From positions 1 to 64,000 of the forward strand of contig JAGOBH010000002.1 of NCBI GenBank assembly GCA_017983495.1: DNA of 64,000 bases. The letters are read 5' to 3'. This document shows positions 37,367-46,696 of this stretch, piece by piece. Under the pieces are notes generated by a model that ran no database searches, was not told where the DNA came from, and worked only from the letters and a program-made list of their open reading frames with translations. Positions within the stretch are counted from its first letter, which is position 1. Each line of letters begins with the position of its first letter. The position numbers were made by a program, and so were the translations under genes. The DNA is from Pyrinomonadaceae bacterium. Lineage in GTDB: Bacteria; Acidobacteriota; Blastocatellia; Pyrinomonadales; Pyrinomonadaceae.

Positions 37367-37930
37367 ATGAAAGACCTAATTACATCAGTATTAATGATCT
37401 TGATCTTTACCGTTTCACTGGGCATCTTTTATCCGCTCGCGGTTTGGGGTGTCGGGCAGGTTTTGTTCCCCTTTCAGGCGAATGGCTCGTTGATCGAGAA
37501 AGACGGCAAGGTCGTCGGCTCGGAATTGATCGGGCAGTCGTTCACATCGCCGGGGTATTTTCACTCGCGTCCGTCGGCGGCCGGCAATGGATATGACGCG
37601 TCGTCTTCCGGCGGTTCGAATCTCGGTCCGACGAGCCAAATGCTGATCGAGCGCATCTCGGCGGACACAAGAACCCTTGCCCATGAGAATCCGGGTGTGA
37701 ATATCCCCGCCGATTTGGTCACGATGAGCGGATCCGGTCTCGATCCGCATATTTCTCCGGCGTCGGCAGAATTTCAGATTCAGCGTGTCGCCAAAGCACG
37801 TGGAATGACGACAGCACAGGTCGGCGATCTTGTAAAAAGGTTTACGCGAGGGCGCGACTTTGGATTTTGGGGCGAACCGCGCGTGAACGTGCTTTTGTTG
37901 AACCTAGCTCTTGATCGTAAAGAGTTTTGA
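37367..37930 (+). CDS. kdpC: Potassium-transporting ATPase subunit KdpC
   Basis: The 187-residue product has one N-terminal transmembrane helix and the KdpC motifs [23 protein letters not shown] in part, [18 protein letters not shown] and [15 protein letters not shown]. KdpC stabilises the KdpAB complex. It follows kdpB by 19 bases. GGAGGAACG lies in the gap after it. Confidence 0.96.
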   Translation: MKDLITSVLMILIFTVSLGIFYPLAVWGVGQVLFPFQANGSLIEKDGKVVGSELIGQSFTSPGYFHSRPSAAGNGYDASSSGGSNLGPTSQMLIERISADTRTLAHENPGVNIPADLVTMSGSGLDPHISPASAEFQIQRVAKARGMTTAQVGDLVKRFTRGRDFGFWGEPRVNVLLLNLALDRKEF

Positions 37931-37950
37931 CATAGGAGGAACGAATTAAA

Positions 37951-38024
37951 GATGAATTCGGATGAATGCAGATAGGAAGCTAAACCAAATATAGTAAATC
38001 TGCATCCGTTTGCGTTGATCAGCG
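37951..38024 (+). repeat. GATGAATGCAGAT-family inverted repeat after kdpC
   Basis: ATGCAGAT (37966-37973) pairs with ATCTGCAT (37998-38005). The arms contain the words GGATGAATGCAGAT and CTGCATCCGTTTGCG. The same word family (CAGATGAACGCAGATGAACGC) is found inside mutS2 at 48204-48236. Confidence 0.75.
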
Positions 38025-38042
38025 GTAGAATTGATCCAGAAT

Positions 38043-39227
38043 ATGTTTGTCGACACCGAAATTACGGAAATGCCGCACCACGAAGGTGATCGTCCGTCGC
38101 CGGAATTGCTGCTCGAGATGCTTCGCGAGAACGACCGGGCGAAGTTGCGTGTTTACATTGGTGCCGCGGCAGGTGTCGGAAAGACATATAAGATGCTCGA
38201 AGACGCTCATCAGTTGAAAGAGCAGGGCATTGACGTAGTCGTGGCAGTGGTCGAAACCCATGGCCGGGCCGAGACGGAGGATCAGATCAAGGATCTTGAG
38301 ATAATTCCGCCCAAACATATCGAATATCGCGGCAACACGTTCGACGAAATGGATCTTGCCGCCGTGATCGCTCGAAAGCCGGCCGTCGCGATCGTCGACG
38401 AACTGGCCCACACCAACATCGAAGGCTCAAAGAACGAAAAGCGGTATCAAGACGTGATCGAATTGCTCGAACACGGTATATCGATCATTACTGCGGTAAA
38501 TATTCAGCATATCGAATCGCTGAATGACGTGGTGACGAGTGCCACGGGTATTCAGGTGCGAGAGACGGTGCCGGATAGCTTTTTTAAGAATGCCGACGAG
38601 GTGATCGATGTTGACATTTCGATCGACACGCTGCGGACCCGTCTGCGCCAAGGAAAGATATACTCGGTCGAAAAGATCGAACAGGCGCTGAATAATTTTT
38701 TTCGAAAGGGAAATCTTGCGACGTTGCGTGAACTTGCACTACGACAGGTTGCCCAACAGCAGGCGATCCAGGACGAGGAATATCGTGAGCGCGAAGGGCT
38801 CCGACACGCTGTCATCCCTGAGAAAGTGATGGTCTGTATGGCATCCCGTGGAAGCGCAAAGAAGGTGCTCAGGACAGGTGCCCGGATCGCCGGACGGCTC
38901 GCAAATGAAGATTGGGCGGCGGTTTATGTCGAGACGCCTGATGAGGAACCGGGCCGGATACCTCCAGAAACATATGCCGCATTGCAGGAAAATATAAGGT
39001 TTGCGAAAGAGCTTGGGGCTAAGGTAGTTTGCCTGAAAGCCAGAAATGTCGCTGACGCATTGCTCGGTTACGCTCGCCACAACGGCATTACCCACGTCAT
39101 CTTCGGCCAATCCGCCCGCACTCGCTGGGAGATCTTTTGGCGGGGATCTATCATTAACCGCTTTCTTGCTGAGGTCAGGGATGCCGCCGTTCACGTGATC
39201 CCGATCAAAAAGGAAGGCGAAGGCTGA
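38043..39227 (+). CDS. kdpD: KdpD N-terminal half: KdpD sensor and Usp domains without kinase
   Basis: The 394-residue product has the KdpD domain with Walker A GAAAGVGKT at residues 40-48, then the motif ELAHTNIEGSKNEKRYQDV and IQHIESLND, and a Usp domain from about residue 260 ([24 protein letters not shown] ...). There is no transmembrane segment and no histidine kinase domain. In E. coli these domains are the N-terminal half of one 894-residue KdpD. Here the kinase half is encoded by a different gene at 28214. Start by ATG 38043; a TTG at 38031 is less likely. Confidence 0.9.
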   Translation: MFVDTEITEMPHHEGDRPSPELLLEMLRENDRAKLRVYIGAAAGVGKTYKMLEDAHQLKEQGIDVVVAVVETHGRAETEDQIKDLEIIPPKHIEYRGNTFDEMDLAAVIARKPAVAIVDELAHTNIEGSKNEKRYQDVIELLEHGISIITAVNIQHIESLNDVVTSATGIQVRETVPDSFFKNADEVIDVDISIDTLRTRLRQGKIYSVEKIEQALNNFFRKGNLATLRELALRQVAQQQAIQDEEYREREGLRHAVIPEKVMVCMASRGSAKKVLRTGARIAGRLANEDWAAVYVETPDEEPGRIPPETYAALQENIRFAKELGAKVVCLKARNVADALLGYARHNGITHVIFGQSARTRWEIFWRGSIINRFLAEVRDAAVHVIPIKKEGEG

Positions 39228-39289
39228 CTCCGCAACTAGAATAACTTAACATTTAAGTACTAATTGCAGGCGTGATACATTTGTGTGTT

Positions 39290-39661
39290 ATGTATTTCGT
39301 GGCTGCAATTGGTATTTTGACGATCGGATTGAGCATCGTAATGATCGTGAACCCGCAGTCGTTTTCACGTGGAATTTTACGGTTTTCCGAGAAGCCGCAT
39401 TTTCATGTTGCCGAGATCGCAACACGGCTGCTGTTTGGGGCTGTCTTTTTGTATTTCGCCAGTGAGACGATGCTTCCGACATTGATAAAGATCCTTGGCG
39501 GCGGATTGCTTGCGGTCGGTCTTTTTTTGATCGTGATCGGACCAAAACGCCATACGGAATTTGCCGAGAGGTCGGCGACTTTTACGGGAGTATTTCGCCC
39601 CGCCGGATTGTTCTCACTCGTGTTCGGCGTTTTTCTGATCTATATCTCATTCAACAGTTAA
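39290..39661 (+). CDS. Small membrane protein of unknown function
   Basis: The 123-residue product has about four hydrophobic segments (residues 2-20, 40-60, 65-85 and 105-122). The family was not recognised. ATG 39290 is chosen; a GTG at 39272 is possible and no good ribosome binding site is seen for either. It lies between kdpD and cca, all plus strand. Confidence 0.6.
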   Translation: MYFVAAIGILTIGLSIVMIVNPQSFSRGILRFSEKPHFHVAEIATRLLFGAVFLYFASETMLPTLIKILGGGLLAVGLFLIVIGPKRHTEFAERSATFTGVFRPAGLFSLVFGVFLIYISFNS

Positions 39662-39671
39662 CGTGGTTCGC

Positions 39672-41069
39672 ATGAGCCTAAGTATGAACAACGTACCGCA
39701 AAAAGTAGCCGAACTTGCTCTTGCTGTCCGCGAAATCGGCGGTCGGGCAATGCTCGTCGGTGGATGCGTCCGTGACGAGATCATGGGCATCGCTCACAAG
39801 GACTGGGACGTTGAGGTTTATGGCATCGAACCGGGAAAGCTTCGCGAGATTCTAGATACGATCGGCGAGGTAAATGTTGTCGGCGAGGCGTTTGCGGTTT
39901 ATAAGATCGGGAATGACCTGGACGTCTCGATACCGCGACGCGAGCGAAAGGTGTCGGGCGGCCATCGCGGGTTCGTGGTTGAAGGCGACCCGGAGATGTC
40001 GTTTGATGAAGCGTGTTCGCGACGGGATTTTACTGTCAATTCGATCCTCAAAGATATACTCACGGACGAGATCATTGATCCGTTCGGCGGGCAGGTCGAT
40101 ATTAAGCGCAAGGTGTTGCGAATGGTGTCGAGAGACACGTTTGCCGAGGACAGCCTTCGGGTACTCAGGGCGGCACAGTTTGCGGCACGGTTCGAATTTG
40201 AGATCGACGCCGAAACCGTCGCGGTTTGTCAGACGATAGATGTAACTGATCTACCGAAAGAGCGGATCCGGGGTGAACTTGAAAAGCTGTTGCTCAAGCC
40301 GCTTCGTCCTTCGATCGGTTTGAAGTGGCTATACGATCTCGGCGTCGTTCGGCAACTTTTCCCCGAAATGCAGTCGCTGGTAGGTGTCCCGCAGGAGCCT
40401 GACTGGCATCCGGAAGGTGATGTTGATGTCCACACACTGATGGTCGTCGACGAGGCCCGCAAGCTTATCGATGAGCTTGATCATCCGCGTCAGTTTACGG
40501 TAATGCTCGGAGCCCTCGCACACGACTTCGGCAAACCGCCGACGACCGAGTTCGTTGACGGACGCATTCGTTCGCGCGGCCACGACGAAGCAGGTGTCGA
40601 GCCGACGCTGTCGTTTCTCGACACGCTCGGCATACACACTCTTGATGGGTTTGACCTTCGTAAACAGATCGTCGAACTCGTCCGATATCACCTCAAACCC
40701 GGCGAATATTACAAGGCCAAATCGCCGGTCGGCGACGGAGCGTTCCGGCGGCTTGCCCGTAAGGTCGAGCCGGACCTGCTTTATCGAGTGGCGAAAGCCG
40801 ACAGTCTTGGGCGAAATCCGGAATGGCTGCCGAAAGAAAAGTGGTTCGGTTCCGAAGCTCAGGAGTGGTTTATTGAAAAGGTCCGGGAACTGTCAATCGA
40901 AAAGAAAGCTCCCGAACCATTGCTGATGGGCCGTCACCTGATCGAACTCGGACTATCGCCTTCGCCGCGGTTTCGTCAGATACTCGACGCCGTTTATGAA
41001 CTGCAGTTGGACAGTAAGATCGCGACGCTCGATGATGCATTACTCGAGGCGAAAAAGATGATCGCCTAA
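39672..41069 (+). CDS. cca: CCA tRNA nucleotidyltransferase / poly(A) polymerase family with HD domain
   Basis: The product (465 residues from ATG 39672) adds or repairs the CCA end of tRNA. It has the nucleotidyltransferase motif LVGGCVRDEIMG, then KDWDVEVYG, RRDFTVNSI and the RNA-binding head, followed by an HD phosphohydrolase domain with HTLMVVDEAR and LGALAHDFGKP. The HD domain is typical of the Cca type that also repairs tRNA ends. Poly(A) polymerase is a related alternative. It is convergent with rpoD. Confidence 0.85.
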   Translation: MSLSMNNVPQKVAELALAVREIGGRAMLVGGCVRDEIMGIAHKDWDVEVYGIEPGKLREILDTIGEVNVVGEAFAVYKIGNDLDVSIPRRERKVSGGHRGFVVEGDPEMSFDEACSRRDFTVNSILKDILTDEIIDPFGGQVDIKRKVLRMVSRDTFAEDSLRVLRAAQFAARFEFEIDAETVAVCQTIDVTDLPKERIRGELEKLLLKPLRPSIGLKWLYDLGVVRQLFPEMQSLVGVPQEPDWHPEGDVDVHTLMVVDEARKLIDELDHPRQFTVMLGALAHDFGKPPTTEFVDGRIRSRGHDEAGVEPTLSFLDTLGIHTLDGFDLRKQIVELVRYHLKPGEYYKAKSPVGDGAFRRLARKVEPDLLYRVAKADSLGRNPEWLPKEKWFGSEAQEWFIEKVRELSIEKKAPEPLLMGRHLIELGLSPSPRFRQILDAVYELQLDSKIATLDDALLEAKKMIA

Positions 41070-41141
41070 GCTGAAGAGCCCCGACGCTTTGCAGTTAATC
41101 CGCGCCCACTTCCTTTATCCTGGTCACAAATGAACACAATG

Positions 41142-41180
41142 AAAAAGAGGGATCGAACAAACGTCCATCCCCCTTTTCTC
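41142..41180. terminator. Bidirectional terminator between cca and rpoD
   Basis: AAAAGAGGGAT (41143-41153) and ATCCCCCTTTT (41167-41177) pair with one A-C mismatch, with a 13-base loop. A-run on the left and T-run on the right make it usable on both strands. It lies between two convergent genes. Confidence 0.85.
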
Positions 41181-41195
41181 TTACTATTGTGATAA

Positions 41196-42926
<1,731 letters not shown>

Positions 42927-43046
42927 AAATCGTATCTAAACTTTGATTAGATCGCCGCCAAAGTGGTTGTTCGCGATCTACTATGTAAACGCCGAAAGCG
43001 TGGGAATGGTTTCATTCACCCGGCGGGTTTAAAAAACGAAATTATA

Positions 43047-44894
43047 TCACATTTGCACGGTTCGATGCTGCAGTTCTCGCCGTATTTTTTCTAGTTCCAG
43101 TTGTTCGTACGTCAGCTGATTAAAAAGTTCGGCGTCCCCCGCCTGCTCCGCGACGGCGGCATCGCGGCTGATCTCGAGTATCCGATTGGCGATCGCCATC
43201 TCACGGAGAGCAAAAACGCAGTTCTCAGCATCGGTCAGAACATTGTCGATCGGGTCGTCTTTTTCGCGTCTGGGCGAGCCCTTGAGGAGCTCGTGAGCAG
43301 TGTCGACCGAGCTTTCGTCGTCGCCGATGTGCTCGAGGATCGTTTCCTGCGTGATGTCCTGTTTTGCGTTATGGATCGCGACAAATGCCGCGTACAATTC
43401 ACCGGTCGCGAGATCTTCATAATCGCTTGGTTCCAACTGTGTAATGATCAAATCACGCAATGCCCGGTCAAAAACGAGAAGTTCGAGCAGATGGCGTTCG
43501 GCGACGGTCGCCTTTGCTCGCGACGTGCGGGAAACACGTTGGGCAAGCGAGCGTGTGTCGTGGGCGGTGGTCTTGAGCGAAGTCCAAAGTTCGCGTCGGA
43601 GCCCGGCGTCCTCGATCTGAAAATACGTCATTGCCTGATCAAAGCTCTCACGCCGCTGGATGTTATTCGGGATCGCAGAGATCACCGGCAGAAAATCCTC
43701 GATCGCCTCCGCTTTTTGCTTGGCATTGCTGAGTTTACGGTCCTGAACCGACGCTTCGAGGGCGAAACGGAGAAACGGCGTCGCCTTTCCTCGGCTCTCG
43801 TTGTATTTGTCGACGCCATTTTCGCGAATGTAATCGTCAGGATCTTTGCCATCAGGGAGAACGAGAACCTTGATATCAAATTCCTGCGGCAATAGATGCT
43901 CAATCGCACGCCTGGCGGCTTTGATGCCGGCCGAATCGCCGTCGTAATTGATCACGACCTTCTTGGCAAAGCGGCTGAGCAGCTTGGATTGCTCAGGGGT
44001 GAATGCCGTCCCGAGACTGGCGGCGACGTTGGTGATGCCGAACTGATAAAGGGCGATCAGATCGAGATAGCCTTCGACAAGGATAGCGAATTTCTTTTTG
44101 CGGACGTCTTCTTTTGCCTGAAACAGGCCGTAAAGATGTTGCCCTTTGGTATAAGCGGCGGTCTCGGGTGAATTGAGATATTTGGGCTGATCGTCGCCCA
44201 TTGCACGAGCCCCGAACGCGATGGGTTTGCCGTTAACGTCGAGCACGGGGAACATTATCCGGCCGCGAAACTTGTCGAAAACTCTTTCCTTTTCTTCATT
44301 TACGGACACAAGGCCGGATTGTTCGATGAGCTTGTCGTCAGCACCCTTTTCCCGCAAAAGCTCCAAAAGTGAGTCCCATGTGTCGGGCGAAAATCCGATG
44401 TGAAATGCCTTTTGCGTCTCTTCGGAAATGCCGCGTTTCTCGAGGTATTCGCGGGCAGCCTTTGCCTTGGCGTTCTTTGCCTGTAATTCAGCTTCCCAAA
44501 AATCGAGAGCGATCTGATTCAGGTCGATGATCTGATCGGCAAGCTGCTTTTTCTCTTCACGCTGTTTTTTGCCGCGTTCGTAGCTTTCGTCATCGACAGG
44601 CTCGGGCAGCATTACGCCCGAGATCTCAGCAACACGCTTGACCGCTTCGGGGAAATTCAAGCCCTCGATATCCATCAAAAAGTTGTAAACGCTGCCGCCT
44701 TTGCCGCAACCGAAACACTTGTAAAAGCCCTTTGAGGGATTGACGGAGAACGAAGGCGTTTTCTCCAGATGAAACGGACAGCACGCCATCCAATTCGCCC
44801 CTTTCTTTTTCAGATCCTGAGCGTACGGCTGTATTATCCGCACCAGATCGGCACGGTTTTTCAGATCGTCGATGAAATATTGGGGGTAGAGCAT
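43047..44894 (-). CDS. dnaG: DNA primase
   Basis: The 615-residue product makes RNA primers at the replication fork. It begins LYPQYFIDDLKNRADLV, has the zinc finger CCPFHLEKTPSFSVNPSKGF in part with CFGCGKGG, the Toprim core (EGYLDLIALYQFGI and NYDGDSAGIKAARRAIEHL in part) and a C-terminal helicase-binding domain. A second, decayed copy of its 5' end lies upstream at 45706-45732. Confidence 0.97.
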   Translation of the reverse strand: MLYPQYFIDDLKNRADLVRIIQPYAQDLKKKGANWMACCPFHLEKTPSFSVNPSKGFYKCFGCGKGGSVYNFLMDIEGLNFPEAVKRVAEISGVMLPEPVDDESYERGKKQREEKKQLADQIIDLNQIALDFWEAELQAKNAKAKAAREYLEKRGISEETQKAFHIGFSPDTWDSLLELLREKGADDKLIEQSGLVSVNEEKERVFDKFRGRIMFPVLDVNGKPIAFGARAMGDDQPKYLNSPETAAYTKGQHLYGLFQAKEDVRKKKFAILVEGYLDLIALYQFGITNVAASLGTAFTPEQSKLLSRFAKKVVINYDGDSAGIKAARRAIEHLLPQEFDIKVLVLPDGKDPDDYIRENGVDKYNESRGKATPFLRFALEASVQDRKLSNAKQKAEAIEDFLPVISAIPNNIQRRESFDQAMTYFQIEDAGLRRELWTSLKTTAHDTRSLAQRVSRTSRAKATVAERHLLELLVFDRALRDLIITQLEPSDYEDLATGELYAAFVAIHNAKQDITQETILEHIGDDESSVDTAHELLKGSPRREKDDPIDNVLTDAENCVFALREMAIANRILEISRDAAVAEQAGDAELFNQLTYEQLELEKIRRELQHRTVQM

Positions 44895-44904
44895 TTCAGG
44901 CGAA

Positions 44905-45666
44905 TTAGTCCCTGTCTTTGCGGAGCTCCCGGGCAGAGCGAATTATGCTCGGCGACAGGTAAATCGCGAATTCGGTAAATTGGTTCGAGTCTACAATATT
45001 TTTATTAGCATAAAGGAACTTGACCTTTTTTTCATTAAAGTTTGCATCTCGCATATAGCCCCTGATCCCGGCCGTCAGCAGTCGATGGCGACTCGGCTTT
45101 CCGCGAATGACAAGGTACGTGCTCAGATTTGGGTTCGCGTCAAGAACTTGAGACAGCAGATCCCAATCGAGAACCGAGATACAACATGCAGCACAGCCAA
45201 CTCCGACGAAATGCCTTTTCCCTTTGTCTACATACATTTCGAAAAGATCGGAATCGAACACGATCGGGCTGGTCACATTTGACAGTTTTAGAGACAAGGT
45301 ATGACTAACCAAAGTTCTTTTCGAGCCGACCGGCCCGGACCAAAATTCAACTCGCATCTGCCCTTGAGGCTTCGTAACGGCGACGGTTAATTTGTCCGGC
45401 AGCTTTCGCCGGAAGACATAACTTTGCAGATATTTCGCGTGTTTCGCATTCTCTATTGGGTTCGGCCCCGGGATCAATACAACTTCGCCGATCGACGGCG
45501 TTGGATCGTATGCAACGTGATGCGAAAACCCGTCAAGTCGAGCAAGCAGATCTTCGCAATTGAATTTCTCGACCGCGTCGAACAAGGTCATCTCTTGTCC
45601 GAGCGAGGGAATGGCCGTGGCAAGGCCAAGAACGAGAAAAAATACGAAATGTTGGAATAAATTCAT
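44905..45666 (-). CDS. Secreted protein of unknown function between mutS2 cluster and dnaG
   Basis: The product (253 residues from ATG 45666) has a signal peptide (FFLVLGLATAIPSLGQ). Mature part has CAACC-like VGCAACCISVLDWD and a basic end. The family is not recognised. An ORF extends upstream but that part encodes a copy of the dnaG start. The base composition is more AT-rich than the neighbours, which hints at recent acquisition. It sits 10 bases upstream of the dnaG start. Confidence 0.65.
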   Translation of the reverse strand: MNLFQHFVFFLVLGLATAIPSLGQEMTLFDAVEKFNCEDLLARLDGFSHHVAYDPTPSIGEVVLIPGPNPIENAKHAKYLQSYVFRRKLPDKLTVAVTKPQGQMRVEFWSGPVGSKRTLVSHTLSLKLSNVTSPIVFDSDLFEMYVDKGKRHFVGVGCAACCISVLDWDLLSQVLDANPNLSTYLVIRGKPSRHRLLTAGIRGYMRDANFNEKKVKFLYANKNIVDSNQFTEFAIYLSPSIIRSARELRKDRD

Positions 45667-45705
45667 AGCTTTTGGTCCGGGATCACCGCGGCAGTTTCTT
45701 AGATA

Positions 45706-45732
45706 ATCAATGAAATATTGGGGGTAGAGCAT
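45706..45732 (-). repeat. Duplicated 5' end of dnaG
   Basis: Bases 45710-45732 match 44872-44894, the first codons of dnaG, over at least 23 bases without mismatch, and weaker similarity continues into the next few codons. Read on the minus strand it encodes MLYPQYFIDYLRN, next to MLYPQYFIDDLKN of DnaG. It lies 1 base after the stop of the 45734 gene. Confidence 0.9.
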
Positions 45733-45733
45733 G

Positions 45734-46696
45734 TCAGAAAAACACGTCACTCAGTTTTGTTTGTGCCTTCATTCCAATCTTAACGATTTTGCATGGGATA
45801 ATGTCGCCCTGACCTCGTTCCTGGTTAAAACATTCTTCGTCGCCCTCATTCTCACCAAAATCTCGTCGCAGTCTGCCTAAGGAATATTTTGGAAATACTT
45901 TGGTAACTTCCACCCATTCGCCTAAGTCACCAACGAATAAATTCATTCCTTTTTTAAGACCATGATTATGGCCATGACTTAATGTGACGCTGACGAAAAT
46001 TTCTTTGTAGTTTACACTCCCGTCGTCAAATTTGTTTACGTGAGTTAATTTTCGACCAACCTTCAAAATTCGTGTCTTTATTGGAGTTCGAATCAGATGA
46101 GCATATTTTCTTGGGAATACCGGTAGTCCAGAGAAAACAACTTCCGATTTATTTTTCTTTTCCCAATAGTAGGCCCAGTCTTCCAAATTTGGACTTAGAC
46201 CGGCGGCTCTTTCGGCAAAATCGCTAAGCCTTTTTTGGGGTACTAAATAGTGCGAATTACCGAACCGGACCTTAACAAATGTTTCTTTAAGGGGTTTTCT
46301 GTACTTCGGGTGAGGCGCGCGTTCGGAAAAAAGAGTAACGGTGTCATTCGTGCTTAGTGAGTGTCCGAAATCCAAAACGGCTAGCGTGTGGTAGATGTAA
46401 GTGTTAACGAATCCGTTCGCCAAACTCCACGTAAGCTCGTCGGTTCCGAGCATAGTTCCTTTTCTGTATGTCCCTTCCCATTCATCGATTGGTTCAATAC
46501 TTTTGAGCGACGAATACCGAGCCTTTGCCAGAGCAATCTCGTTTAAAGTGTAGCGGCTAAGATCGAAGCGAGACATGTAATCATCAATTCCTAAAACCTC
46601 TTTTCGCCAATTGCTCTCGGGATCGATCGTTTGCCCAAGCGCAGCGAAAGACTGGAGAGAAAGTAGGACTAAAATAAGAACGAATATTTTCATCAT
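45734..46696 (-). CDS. Secreted protein of unknown function, coupled to mutS2
   Basis: The 320-residue product has a signal peptide (residues 1-22, cleaved near ALGQ). It contains HGHNHGLKKGMNLFVG and otherwise no recognised motif. The ATG overlaps the mutS2 stop by 4 bases. The gene is more AT-rich than its neighbours. Its stop lies 1 base before the relic of the dnaG start, so dnaG probably once followed it directly. Confidence 0.7.
   Translation of the reverse strand: MMKIFVLILVLLSLQSFAALGQTIDPESNWRKEVLGIDDYMSRFDLSRYTLNEIALAKARYSSLKSIEPIDEWEGTYRKGTMLGTDELTWSLANGFVNTYIYHTLAVLDFGHSLSTNDTVTLFSERAPHPKYRKPLKETFVKVRFGNSHYLVPQKRLSDFAERAAGLSPNLEDWAYYWEKKNKSEVVFSGLPVFPRKYAHLIRTPIKTRILKVGRKLTHVNKFDDGSVNYKEIFVSVTLSHGHNHGLKKGMNLFVGDLGEWVEVTKVFPKYSLGRLRRDFGENEGDEECFNQERGQGDIIPCKIVKIGMKAQTKLSDVFF

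Noticed and set aside
171-38024. CRISPR array
   Set aside because: The repeated words differ from gap to gap, form hairpins and have no regular spacers or cas genes nearby.
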